Shown here: piece after piece, positions 45,174 through 56,147 of the stretch
Layout: every line of letters starts with the position of its first letter
How positions within the stretch are numbered: position 1 is the stretch's first letter
From: Timema cristinae
Taxonomy: Eukaryota > Arthropoda > Insecta > Phasmatodea > Timematidae
Length of the DNA stretch: 64,000 bases
Assembly (NCBI GenBank): GCA_039000515.1
Contig: JBCFYV010000024.1
Coordinates: 41,104,533-41,168,532, forward strand
Reading direction: 5' to 3'
Made by a program: the position numbers and the translations under genes
Notes under the pieces: generated by a model
Told to the model about the DNA's origin: nothing
Database searches by the model: none
Seen by the model: only the letters and a program-made list of their open reading frames with translations

Positions 45174-47136
45174 ATAAAACTACTGGCATATATACACGCA
45201 TGATCTCCAAATAAATTTGTTTTGACTATTTAAAGACTACAAATCGGGGACATACTCGGGAAATTAAACGGCAGACTATTTCCCTATTAAATACAGGCCA
45301 ATTTATTTTTTGTGTACATACTAACGTTTTAATTTATACTTAATAGCATTTTGAAAGCGGTATGACTAGATTAATAATTCAATATAACAAAAAATTTAGA
45401 GCTTCATTGCAAGCGTCAAACTGACTATTAAAAAAAAACAGAATCAAAGATTCAATGCCATAAACCTGACAAAGATTAACTACCCGGTTGGTACAAAATG
45501 AACTTGGCTGGTGGAAATAGTGGGTGGTTGTTATGGCCAGGGGAACGAAAGACATAATCCGGAACGTTACGTCCGAACAAGAACATAAATCTAAACCTCC
45601 AGAACTTGGTCATAAGGATCTTTCTTCTAATGTTCTTTCACGCACGACTGGTCTCAGCAGATAACACTAAGGAAAAATAATCCCTACTTCAATATAGAGA
45701 AAGAATTACGGAGGGAAAAATAAAAATTCGATTTTACCTCTTATTTTACTCTCCTTCTCTTTTCATATTATTTTTTATATTCTCCTCTCATATTTCTTAC
45801 TTCCGAAAATGGAATAAAACTTTTTTCTACATTGGAGGGTTCAAATCTTAATGGGAAATCTTGCCTTCTCTATAAAATATGAAATGAGCCTTCAGCGAAA
45901 ATTTGTGCAATCGTTAGCAAAAATGTTCAATACCATCCATCCTCTTTTGAACTTAACCTATTTTTATGTTGTCAGGTTCTAAGAATGTTTTATGTGTCTA
46001 TTTACGAATGAAAAAACTACGTTTTTTAGCAACACAATGAAGTAGATTTTTTTAATGAGCCGTTTTAACTAGTGTCAAATTTGTAAAATCACTAATGAAT
46101 TTATTTAAGGTGGGAGTGTAGAGAACGTGAGAAAAGGTTGGTGCTTTTCATTTTTTATATAAAAATCTTTTTTTAGTTAAAGCAAATCAAATAATTCTAA
46201 AGTAGAAAGATATAGTTAAATTTTCTTCCCATGGTGACCTCATCAGTTCTAGAATATCTGTTGAAGGTGTCCTGGAATTTAATGAACAACTTTTTCTAAT
46301 CATTTAAAAAGTTTCTCCCCTAATGCCGCTATACAAATGCCAATTATTGAACTGTTGATATCACCATGTGAAGAAAATTTAAGCTCCTCTTATACTGGAT
46401 AACTATTTTAATAGTTTAGGCCAAAACAGTTTTTTCTGTAAAAACTGCGAAAACACAAGTCTTTAACAGTGTTTTATACACTACTAACTTGATGGGTAAG
46501 GCTGAGTAATGTAGTTTATATGAATCGTTCTCGACATAATATAAAGAGAAATGGAAATACATCCGTAATTAACACAAGCCCAAGGTTCAAACCCCGACCT
46601 TATCGTTAAGAGAAACTCAATCTTTTGCAAGCGTAACGCCTCAGAACGTGTGTCCACCAGTTTGGCAAACTTGTATAGAAAACATCACCGAGAAAAGTAG
46701 ATGGATTCCTTACAGCCCTCTTGTGTTTTTTTGTTCTCTTTCGTCTAACTATTTTTCTCTTTCCAAATCATGGGTTTTCACCATTTTTCTTACTCGTCAA
46801 GTATCATCCTAATGTGTTTGTTTTCTCTCTGTCTCTCTTATTCTCTGTTACTCGCACAGTCTGCTTCTTGATTTAATTCCACCAAGGACGCAAACCCCTA
46901 AAGAGCAATTTTGGGTTGGGGGGGCGAAGGGGTAAAGGAGGGGGAGAGACCGTTTCTCTAATGCTCAAGTGAAATATAGAGCTGTTTCCCCTCCTTGAAA
47001 ACAAGTCACTCCCGGAGTGCTGGGACCACGTGGTTAAGGATTCAATCTCATACCAGGATATACATGATTTGTTTTATATACTAATGATGTTAGATGGCAA
47101 ATAGTGTGTTGATTTTTACAAGAAATTTACACACAC

Positions 47137-47141
<5 letters not shown>
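45174..47141. other. Unique DNA with a GC-richer patch
   Basis: No gene recognised. 46860-47060 is less AT-rich, with G runs (GGGTTGGGGGGGCGAAGGGG). A tRNA-like scrap, GGGACCACGTGGTTAAGGAT, lies at 47020-47045. Confidence 0.4.

Positions 47142-47173
<32 letters not shown>
47142..47173. repeat. (TA)n microsatellite
   Basis: About 16 uninterrupted TA units followed by ACATATATAC and an A run. Confidence 0.95.
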
Positions 47174-47179
<6 letters not shown>

Positions 47180-47198
47180 TACAAAAAAAAAAATTTTA

Positions 47199-47406
47199 TC
47201 ATCTCGTTTTACAACCTGTTCAGGCTATACACAATATTAAAACTACTCTAATGTGGTAGGTATGAGAAAGGAAACATTTAAGAGATAATCTATCCGCATT
47301 TGCATGGAAGGAGAGTTGGAAAACATTTTAGGGAAATCCACCTTAATTAGACCCGACCGGGATTTTAGCTTCTAACTCTCGATCATTAGCAGCCCAGTCT
47401 AAGATA
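47199..47406 (-). repeat. SINE-A copy, minus strand
   Basis: Tail TCTCGTTTTACAACCTGTTC, body CTATCCGCATTTGCATGG, and head CTCTCGATCATTAGCAGCCC. Confidence 0.75.
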
Positions 47407-47844
47407 AGAGTGAATTTATACTTACAATTAAAATAAAATGTAAACAAAATATTACAAATTATAAAGTTTGCACTGTCGTTTATTTTATCGTTTGAAAGTT
47501 AACTCCAGAAACCTGTTCAAATGAGCTAAATTAAACCCTTTGCAGCCCGGTGTAGACATATGGCTACGATTTTTTATTAGGTTTATTTAATTTTTTACAT
47601 TACTTTTTATCTCTAAGAAAGACCAATGTCCGATTTAGCCAAATGGCTACACATTAAAAATAAACTACAAATTATATTAATACAATTTTTTTAAGGTGTC
47701 TATATAGATTTTAAAATAAGTTCTTAAAAAATATTTCTTAGAATATACCTTAGTTAATTTGGGTTACAAAGGCATTAATAGAGATTCTAGATCTATCAAG
47801 CTCACCTGGAGACGACAGCGCCTGGTGGTTGAAAGCAAAAAGTG
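47407..47844. other. Flank of the CACTG element
   Basis: AT-rich; no gene. A frame starting at 47759 crosses the element boundary and is not credible. Confidence 0.4.
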
Positions 47845-48939
47845 CACTGTAAGAAATAATCACAAATTTTCCATACAACAATATTGTATTTCTCCCATAC
47901 TTTTTAATATACCATACGGACATCGGAATTTTCCCATATGTCTATCGAACATTTCCAATGCACCTAAAAGTATTTATACATTTATATGGGAAAATTTCAA
48001 CTTGAATGGGAAACACCGATTCGTAGCTCAGTGCGTATGCGCTATAATAGAAAGAGAGAGAGAGAGACTCGTTTGTCTTCAAGTTCAGAAGAAGTTCGCC
48101 ATATTTGTTTAGAGAAGAACATAGTGTAAATAAAAAAGTTATCGAATTATTAATTTTTTTGTTAAAGGAGTATATTTGCTGCTGTATTTTCTCACCATTT
48201 AGTGAAGAACAAGTTAATTATTTATGAATATAATTCATGATGTGAAAAATAGAGGAATTTTGCTTGTTTAACCTAACTTTGTAATAAGAACAAAACACCA
48301 CGTGGCAGTTTATTTTGTGATTCAAATTGTTTTCATCTTGTATAGATATTGAGCTATCATTTTCCTACATGTGACTAAAGCTTAGTAAAATAGGTGTATC
48401 ATTTGTAATATCGAAAAATATTAGGTATCCTACCAAACTATTTTATTAACTTAAAATATAGGCTGTGTCTGAATAGTAGCGCACTTTTACCCTAGTGCAC
48501 TTTATTTATTTAAAGGGCGTAAGTCCTTTTTAATGTTGTCTGAATTATTTTAAAGTGATCTGATGTGATGTGCTCCTTATGTGCACTTATAGGTAAAAAG
48601 ATTTTAAAGTGCCTAAATAAGTATTATTTGTATGGTATGGGAAATATTCCAATCAAGTATATAAAAATCACAATCTTAATGGCGGTCAAATATTAATTTT
48701 TCCATACACAGGTATGGGAAAAATACCAACGGAGTGTAAGAAAAATACAATCAACTTAAAGGAGAAATCGTATTTTTTCCATATCCAAACATGGGAAAAA
48801 TACTGACCCAGTACATGAAAATTACTACCGACGTGTGGCACTTTTCCCATGACTGTGTATGGGAAAACTTCAATACTTGTATGGGTTAATTACTTCCAAT
48901 ACATGTATGGGAATTTTACCACAGATTTTTCTTACAGTG
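47845..48939. mobile_element. CACTG-ended DNA transposon, non-autonomous, with subterminal repeats
   Basis: 1,095 bp. Left end CACTGTAAGAAATAATCACA; right end TTTTTCTTACAGTG, an inverted match over about 14-20 bp. TG flanks both sides (47843-47844, 48940-48941), a possible 2-bp target duplication. About a dozen copies of TTTCCCATAC or its complement GTATGGGAAA cluster in the outer 150 bp on the left and 260 bp on the right. The core (48050-48640) has none. CACTG/CACTA ends plus dense subterminal repeats are hallmarks of the CACTA/CMC superfamily. No transposase is encoded. Confidence 0.7.
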
Positions 48940-49392
48940 TGTCAGTAACGTCTAAGTGCCCCGGTATGATTTATTCCAATTTAGGTAATCATTAAATATT
49001 ATAATCAAAGACTTTACGGATACATTCCGTTACTCTATAATTAATTTACCTGTAATATTGCCAGAAAATATTTGCCAGAAAAAGTTTCCAATCTAATTTG
49101 ATTTATTTATGTTTTCGGATGCTGTTATAACCCGTAATGTTAGATTAGTAATTTTTGTATGCTAATATTAGTGATGTGAGTTAAATTACTTTAACTCTTT
49201 ATTTGGTGCACAGGGCCATAACAGAACCTCGTCATTCAAGTCTATTCTCTGGCACATTTGTGAATTAGTCCCTTGAATTTCCCAGTTTTCTTCTACCTTC
49301 TTCATTGATTATCCTACGCCAAGTCATTATTAGCATTATTATACTATCAACATCTTTAATTGGTGATTATCTTTGTGAATTAAATAAGTTAG
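48940..49392. other. AT-rich spacer
   Basis: No feature recognised. Confidence 0.4.
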
Positions 49393-49627
49393 GTTTCTGC
49401 GTGATCTAACGCGCTACTCTCGCAGTAGACCAGACTGCCGATTACGAGACCGAGATTCGAATCTCATTAGGGTGTAGTGAAGGTATTTTTTTACAAACTG
49501 GTTTTACACACTCCCTCCACGTTAATGCTGATGCATTTCCTATAAATTTAACCTATATAATCCTTAAAACCACTAGCGTAATTGGTACATAAGTTATAAC
49601 CTGAATGGTTAGTAAGACACGGTTAAC
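49393..49627 (+). repeat. SINE-A copy
   Basis: Head GCGTGATCTAACGCGCTACT, CTCGCAGTAGACCAGACTGC, B box GAGATTCGAATCTCATTAGG, body, and tail CCTGAATGGTTAGTAAGACA. Among the best preserved of the typical A heads. Confidence 0.92.
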
Positions 49628-49865
49628 ATTTGAATGTTAGGCCGCAAGACTAGTCCAGTTAAGGTGGGATGGAAACAAACGCGAGTTAAGATAAATAATT
49701 TTAATTTCTTTTAATGACAGTTAACTTTTGTGACTGAAACAAATTATATATGACTATAGAAAAAGCTTTCAATTTGATTTTCCATTCATGGTACTCTCAA
49801 GTCATTAACCATTACCCGTGATTCTATTGGAATTTGAACATAAATTTTAAAGCACCATTTTCTCT

Positions 49866-50003
49866 TACGGGCTACGTACTTTTATATTAATTACACTAAT
49901 GTGTTAGTGTTGAGAAGGCTAAGGTTGAATTTAGAGTAAGTATACTCACAGCTACCTCTATAGAGAGAGTGCAAAAATATTTCGAGAGTGACTCCTTAAA
50001 CCA
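49866..50003 (-). repeat. SINE-A 3' half, minus strand, diverged
   Basis: TTAATTACACTAATGTGTTA, GAATTTAGAGTAAGTATACT and GAGAGAGTGCAAAAATATTT follow SINE-A body order in reverse. Confidence 0.6.
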
Positions 50004-50402
50004 TGCGTCCATTGAAGTGGGTCAAAAACTTTTTAATGAAGATAATAATTAAAGGTCAAATTTTGTGATGACCATGACAGGTATTCAATAACTCTTGGGA
50101 TTAATATATATAGAAAGTAAAACTAAATATTTCTACTGAAAAGATATTTTGTTTATTTTGGCAAAAATTTAAGTTATATAAACTGTAAAAACACAGAACT
50201 TGGCTCAAGCTACCTACAGTTTACCTTAATTATGACCAGAAATTATGTGTATCAATTTCCCCCGCATCCAGGGGCAAATTGTTTGACTAAATTACTTATT
50301 TAAGTGTTTATTAATCGATCTTTTCCCCTCTTTCCCATAGATGGTTTAGTACAGTGCTAGTATGGCAATAGCAATTATTATATTTATATTATTATTATAT
50401 TA
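50004..50402. other. AT-rich spacer
   Basis: Nothing recognised. Confidence 0.4.
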
Positions 50403-50740
50403 TTATACTACTATAAAGCCACATGGCTGACTCACTCAGTGACATTAATGTTTACCCAGATGAGCTAGAATCTTGAAATTTGGCAAACTTATAGCTTCTA
50501 GCCTTTAACCGACGGGAAAATTCCAAAAAATTAAAAATGTTAATTTCCAATCCCTCAAAAAAATTCAAAATGGTGGAGCAACTTTAAAGTCGGTGCGGAC
50601 CTTTCTTTGGAGGTCTCTTGTGGCTAAACGGTAAGACCTATCAAAAAACGGCTTTGGAATTACATTAGCTTACATCCACTTAAAGAAAACTCACTGGGGG
50701 TTTCCGCTCCCAACGAGCAAAGCGAGTCCACTACTAAACC
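50403..50740 (+). mobile_element. Second GACT-start element, related to 36804
   Basis: TATACTACTATAAAGCCACA then TGGCTGACTCACTCAGTGAC at the start, and CCCAACGAGCAAAGCGAGTC near the end. It shares the opening layout and the CGAGCAAAGC end motif with 36804-37275. The interior differs, and the copy is shorter. Confidence 0.45.
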
Positions 50741-51827
50741 TAATAGATTTTTTTGGTTCGTAATTAAATAAACATATTTATATAGATTGTTATTTTTTGT
50801 TGACTTTTCCATATTTTAATCAAGTAAATTTAATTTTAAAACTATTATTTGAATCGATATAATAATCTTATATTACACTCAAGATTAAATTAAAAAAAAC
50901 AGGTATTCTAGTAAATTTATTAGTTATCCAAATAAAATGAACATTCAAATAAAAAGCTACTAGAAATCATAGATTTTTTGACTTACTTAAATATATTTAT
51001 CTACATAATATAGAAGAAGTTTTTGGACATCTGTAAAAGCTATCACAATAACTTACATATTTTTATACACCAAGCTATGTGTAGAATAGCTGTCAAATTT
51101 TATAGATAATATAATACGTATTAAATTATACTAATAATAAAGGCAAACGTTATCAATTTTGTATTTTAGGCATGTGCGAAATTCGCCTTTGATATTTGAC
51201 GTGAATTTGAGAAATATTCTCCAAGTCCAAATATTATTTGTAAATTGTTTCAGGCTTGGAAAAATATTATATTGTGGTTATTTACTTAACATTACGCACT
51301 AAAACTAGATGGATAATTTTTATTACACACCTGTTTATAACATTTCGTTTTAGTCTGAAATTTACGTTATTTTCACAGCTCACAATTAAATTACTTCATT
51401 TTTTTCTTATAAATATTGATTTGTGCTGTTGATAACAGTTCAGAGTGGAAATCATTGAACATAAATTGAATAATTTTAGTGGTCAATATTTGTCTTGGTA
51501 AAGCCGAGATTATTTTCGAAGTGAAGTCGAAGGTGATATTTTTACTAAGCCAAGTCAAAGTTTCGAAGCTTTGTAAATCTTATTGTATTTTATAAAAATT
51601 CATTCCTACCATAATTCTACTATATGCACCCTACTAATTTTATTTTTTACTTAATTTTATTCTATTATCCAAAGTAAGAGAGATAAGACACGGTGTGCAG
51701 ACCAAAAAAACATGCGCACTCTTTTAAAAAAATCAAAGAGATGTGGCTTGACTTAAATATGATCTTTGTACATTTTCAATATTTGTATCTGTATTTTTCA
51801 TTTTTTTTTAAATATGTTTAACATCTG
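50741..51827. other. AT-rich unique DNA
   Basis: No repeat or coding signal. Confidence 0.45.
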
Positions 51828-52058
51828 ATTCGGGGGCCACGTTGTCTAACGCACTACTCTCGCAGTAGACTATACCGCTAATGATGGAGAGAATATAGGT
51901 CAAGTTTACAGAAAGTGGTTTAAAAAAATTGTTTCCCAATTTTCCTCGCAAAAATGTGGGTACATTTCTTAAAAATATAACCTCCTTAATCCCGAAAACA
52001 TTTAGTGCAATTAGTACATAAGCGTATAACCTAAATGGGCAGTAAGACTGCATGGTAA
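51828..52058 (+). repeat. SINE-A copy
   Basis: Head GGGGGCCACGTTGTCTAACG, CTACTCTCGCAGTAGACTAT, decayed B box, body, and tail CCTAAATGGGCAGTAAGACT. The 88-codon minus frame over it is accidental. Confidence 0.88.
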
Positions 52059-52139
52059 AAAAAAAGTTACGCATAAAAAATCTTTAAAAATTGTCTTCAA
52101 ACTTTATCAATTTTAATGTTGCTTTGAGAACTGTGTTAT

Positions 52140-52560
52140 GTTGTTTGAGTGCTATTATGTGAGCGCACGGCTCTGTTGAGCCAGGCACTACTAGTCGAGC
52201 ATTAGTGAGCCATTAGTCTTTCCTTGAGAGGGGTTGTGATGGAGTTTAAGAGCGTTAGGAGGGAATGGTGTGGGGGTTTGCTGGGGGAGGGGGTGGGTGT
52301 AAAGAGCAAGGGATTGCGGGGAAAGGGGGTTTAGGGTGACAAAATGGTTTTAATGCATCAACCGATAGCGGTGTCGTACAAACTTTTTATAACCTTCATG
52401 TATTGTTGTCATCGTCCGGCCAGGCCGTCTCGCCGCAGTGATTTGCGTGCAGTGAGTGGGGGAAGGGGGAGGAGTTGAGGTAAAAGGGATCCAGGAAAAA
52501 AATAATAGTAAGGTGGGGGCGGGGGGTTTAAAGGGAACGCAAGTTAAGAGATATTCTTAT
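52140..52560. other. G-rich, GC-richer island of unknown role
   Basis: Includes GCTGGGGGAGGGGGTGGGTG, CCGGCCAGGCCGTCTCGCCG and GGTGGGGGCGGGGGG. It matches no other repeat here. There is no CCAAT cluster or clear splice pair, although a donor-like GAG/GTAAAA lies near 52477. A candidate intronic regulatory region or cryptic exon. Confidence 0.35.
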
Positions 52561-53066
52561 GTAGGTTAGGTAGTTTATATATTTCTAATCATATGTTGAG
52601 CTCAGGTTAAATATTGACTGATTTAAATATTAAAATAAAATTCTGGGAGCTGAAGGGGGAGGCAGATTTGACTGAAAAAAGGAATGACCTGTGGTAATAC
52701 GGAACACCTGACAATAATAACAATTATGATTATTGTTATTATGTTGTTATAAGGTTTTCATAACCTATCTGTTGAATCGGATGTGCCAATATGTAAGAAA
52801 AAACTTAGTAGCCAGAAACGATGTCGTGTCAATAAGTATAATTAATATGTATCTGATCTTTTGATGTTGAGTTGTAAATGAAGCTTACTTGTCCCGGAGC
52901 ATATGCAAGTCTAATTTTAATAAGAAAGGCCCTTTAAAAATAAGGACAAAATTTTGAAGCAAAACTTGAAACTATTTTCTTCTTTACTAGGCTTAATATA
53001 GCCTACAAATAATATATATATATTATATAATTTTGTAATATAAGCTTAGTAATATAGTATGTAGAA
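52561..53066. other. AT-rich spacer
   Basis: No feature recognised. Confidence 0.4.
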
Positions 53067-53090
53067 TATATATATATATATATATATATA
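53067..53090. repeat. (TA)n microsatellite
   Basis: About 12 TA units. Confidence 0.9.
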
Positions 53091-53429
53091 GCTACAGATA
53101 ATAAGAATGACGATTTTAATACATGAAAGTAAATATATTACCTTTTAAAGCCTTCGGATAGGGCCTTTCCTATGAAAATTAGACTGTACCAAGATGTACC
53201 CTTAGTTTCTACCCGAATTTAGAATGTTGAGATTCCCCTCACTTTGTCCAACGTCATAACCTTCAAGTTCTCCCATTCTTGCTACATATTAGAGACTTGG
53301 GAGACGCCAATATTTTTTTTTCTTTCTCCCACATTAAAGGAGTTTTGTACAGTCAGGTTGTCAGGATGGCGATTCTTACATATTTTTACTTCGAACAAAA
53401 TGTATTTGTGTGGACATTTGTATCAGGTG

Positions 53430-53785
53430 AGCATACGCAATATGGTTTCTTGAGGACCTGGGTTTAAATCACATCAGAGTGTATTTAGTTTTGTTTTACT
53501 AAATAGTTTACCTCTCTCTCGACATGGTTTATTTCTCTCTCGACACGGTTTATTTCTCTCTCGACACGGTTTACCTCTATCTCGACACGGTTTACCTCTC
53601 TCTCGACATGGTTTATTTCTCTCTCGACACGGTTTTACCTCCTCTCGACACGGTTTTACTCTCTCTCGACACGGTTTTACCTCTCTGACACGGTTCACCT
53701 CTCTCTCTCTCACTCTCTCTAAGTTTAAACACAAGTTTGGGTGTATTTTCTTTATGTTTTATCTCCCTTAACCCTAATTAATAAA
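53430..53785 (+). repeat. SINE-A copy carrying an internal minisatellite
   Basis: Left of the array, GGGTTTAAATCACATCAGAG then TGTATTTAGTTTTGTTTTAC follows the SINE-A B-box-to-body order. Right of it, CAAGTTTGGGTGTATTTTCT then TTAACCCTAATTAAT resumes the body. Nine tandem units sit between them. The head boundary is uncertain and the tail is lost. Confidence 0.65.
53514..53700. repeat. Minisatellite, about 21-bp unit, nine copies
   Basis: Unit CTCTCTCGACACGGTTTACC with one more base; variants have ATGG for ACGG and TTATTT for TTTACCT. Unit lengths vary from 18 to 23. The unit resembles the SINE-A segment AATGGTTTTCCACTCTCTCT. The 86-codon minus frame with KPCRER repeats is its conceptual translation and not a gene. 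Confidence 0.92.
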
Positions 53786-53990
53786 TAAAAATATGTAAGT
53801 AGACTGGAAGGATAATAAGAGGCAAAAGTAGAAAAATAGTTTAATGAAATGACATTATTTTTGGTATTTGGTAAACATTTAAAATACGATAGGCTCTTGG
53901 TAGGTCCATACGAAAGTGCACCATACACTGTGAGACAAGTTAGCATATACCACTTTTGCACTACAAAGCGTTTAACAAAATATGGACCAC

Positions 53991-54234
53991 ATCGGTGGCG
54001 TAGTTAGCCAACGCGACAGTTTCGTGTTGAGCTAGACTTCCAAGGATGGGGAGATCGACGTTCGTATCTCTGTCGGATGAACTGGGGGTGTTTTTTCCTA
54101 AATGGTTTTCCACTCTCCCTCCACGCAAATGCGGGTTCACTTCCTCTATATTCAACCTTCCCAATTCCTAAATCCATTAACGTAATTAGTACTTAAAGCG
54201 TATAACCCGAACGGGTAGTAAGACGCGGTGCTAA
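53991..54234 (+). repeat. SINE-A, subfamily A', full length and well preserved
   Basis: Head TCGGTGGCGTAGTTAGCCAA, TTCGTGTTGAGCTAGACTTC, B box CGACGTTCGTATCTCTGTCG (two changes), intact body, and perfect tail CCCGAACGGGTAGTAAGACG. Confidence 0.95.
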
Positions 54235-54309
54235 ATATATTATATTAAAATCAGGAGTGGCGAACTTATTGGCAACTGAAGACCACATGACACTTTATAG
54301 AATCCAGGT

Positions 54310-54601
54310 TGACCTGGTGGTCTAGGGGTACGGTGTCAGACTTCTATGCTGGCGGCCGGGGTTCGATCCTCGGTCCCGGCACAGATTTATCTGATTTCCA
54401 AACCCTTCCTACACCTCTGACAAGACATCTTGTGAATGTGTGGAATGCCAGGTCGCCACCGTGGTTCGGGTTCCACGTTAAACTGTAGGTCCTTCATTTC
54501 ATCTCACAATCACCCTACCATTACACATTAGCGTAAGTGCGTATAACCCGAACGGGTAGTAAGACGCGGTGCTAATAATAATAATAATAATAATAATAAT
54601 A
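54310..54601 (+). repeat. SINE-B, full length, with (TAA)n tail
   Basis: Head TGACCTGGTGGTCTAGGGGT, B box CGGGGTTCGATCCTCGGTCC, a body with GACAAGACATCTTGTGAATG, and tail CCCGAACGGGTAGTAAGACG then CGGTGC and nine TAA units. The best example of SINE-B here. Confidence 0.97.
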
Positions 54602-54740
54602 TAGAATCCAAAAATCCACACATGCACAGGAATTTTTTTTATCAAAATATGATAGGGCTAAAATCATGGGTCAATAAGAGCGGTTAATTTTATTTTAATT
54701 ATGCTTTGAAATTAACGAGTTTTTTCAAGTTTTTTCCCTC

Positions 54741-54948
54741 AGCACCGCGTTTTATTTCCAGTTCGGGTTATGGGCTTATGCACTAATTATAGCAATGATT
54801 TTAAAGCTTAGGAAGGTTATATTTAAAGGACGTGTACCCGCATTTGAGTTGAAAGAGATTGACGAACTATTATGCAAATAAACAAACTTAGTACACCCGA
54901 GCGAGATTTGAACCTCAATCTTCCCATCATCAGCAATCTAGTCTATTG
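54741..54948 (-). repeat. SINE-A copy, minus strand
   Basis: AGCACCGCGTTTTATTTCCA at the tail, TACCCGCATTTGAGTTG in the body, and a B box printed as CGAGATTTGAACCTCAATCT. Confidence 0.85.
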
Positions 54949-55146
54949 GGGGAGGGACGGACCATTTCATAAATCCCAATTTGTATGTGGTAAAATGAAT
55001 GTACTGTCAATACCACACTTTGGTGAGATTTCTGGTTCGATCATAATCTTATATCTAATATCCACGTTATTCGGCCATGGGATGAGATCTTAAGTGACTA
55101 ATTTGTGTTTATATAACGTCTTGGTAATCTTATTTTACATATATAC

Positions 55147-55213
55147 CATTACAAATTAGCGTAAGTACGTATAACCCGAACGGGTAGTAAGACGTGGTGA
55201 TGATAATAATATT
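55147..55213 (+). repeat. SINE-B-type tail fragment
   Basis: ACCATTACAAATTAGCGTAA then CCCGAACGGGTAGTAAGACG and TGGTGATGATAATAAT. It abuts the long hairpin. Confidence 0.85.
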
Positions 55214-55356
55214 AATAATACAAGCCAGCTTAATATAAAACTCCATATCTACCGCTAGGATTTTACATATACATATATATATTATTTTACATATATGTAT
55301 ATGTAAAATACTAGCGGTAGCTATGGAGTTTTATATTAAGCTGGCTTGTATTATTA
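55214..55356. repeat. Long near-perfect hairpin (inverted repeat, about 65-bp arms)
   Basis: The left arm AATACAAGCCAGCTTAATAT to CATATACATATAT is matched by the right arm ATATATGTATATG to ATATTAAGCTGGCTTGTATT. Only a few mismatches occur (TATCTACC against TAGCTACC). The loop is short and AT-rich (about 55279-55290). It lies between two SINE-B pieces in opposite orientation. Confidence 0.9.
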
Positions 55357-55379
55357 TTGTTATATAATAATAATTAAAG

Positions 55380-55460
55380 CCTACAGTTTAACGTGGAATC
55401 CGAACCACGGTGGAGGCATTCCCCACACTCACAAGTTGGGATTAATACACGTCTTGTCAC
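55380..55460 (-). repeat. SINE-B body fragment, minus strand
   Basis: CCTACAGTTTAACGTGGAAT, CCGAACCACGGTGGAGG, CATTCCCCACACTCACAAGT, then TTGGGATTAATACACGTCTT. It shares the GATTAATACA insertion with the copy at 23015. Confidence 0.85.
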
Positions 55461-56076
55461 GCTGGCTTGTAAGTTATGTGTTTATATAATAGGTATTTTT
55501 ATCAAACATATAATAAATGCTTTCTAAAAATATAAGTGTGGTCTCAATATTTAATATTTTTATTTCGAGAATATATAGGGCTGCAGGTAAGTTGGAGCCG
55601 CACTAGTTGTTTACCTCTTAAAGAGACGGTTGAAGTGGCTCCACATTTTTAAAGCTATGAACGATATATTGTACGGGCCGTTGGCCTAACCTAAACCAAA
55701 CTAACCTGACGTAACCTAACAAACCTTTAATTTTATTTTTTCAAAAACATTCAACGACAAGAACTGAGGAAGTTTGGATAATACGAGGGATGTCGACAAG
55801 AGATGATGATAGTTTATATCTGAAATTTAAGACAGAATGATAGGAAGAATACTGCTAATTAGGTTGATGCAACTCATATCTCTTTCTCAAGTGAGTGGGC
55901 CCCAATTAATACGTGTCTCTCAAAAATCTGAGCCACCACACATACACGGTTTCAAGATTAGGTCGCAATTCACCTACATAGATCTATAGGCATGATAAAG
56001 TAAGCATTCGGGATTTGAATCCATACATCTTTAATATAACGCTTCAATGCTCCCGACCAAAGCCCGAATCTTTAAA
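55461..56076. other. No gene recognised
   Basis: Moderately AT-rich. 55640-55740 has CCTAACCTAAACCAAACTAA, a low-complexity stretch. Confidence 0.4.
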
Positions 56077-56147
56077 AGGTGTTAGAATAATAGCTAACAG
56101 AGTTTACTTTAAGAGGTGTTAGAATAATAGCTAACAGAGTGTACTAA
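56077..56147. repeat. Tandem duplication, 36-bp unit, two copies
   Basis: AGGTGTTAGAATAATAGCTA then ACAGAGT occurs at 56077 and again at 56113 without mismatch. Confidence 0.9.

Noticed and set aside
47759..48112. 117-codon plus frame at the CACTG element boundary
   Set aside because: Starts in flanking DNA and crosses the element end through subterminal repeats; no motif recognised.
53474..53734. 86-codon minus frame with repeated KPCRER
   Set aside because: It is the translation of the 21-bp minisatellite and has no independent support.
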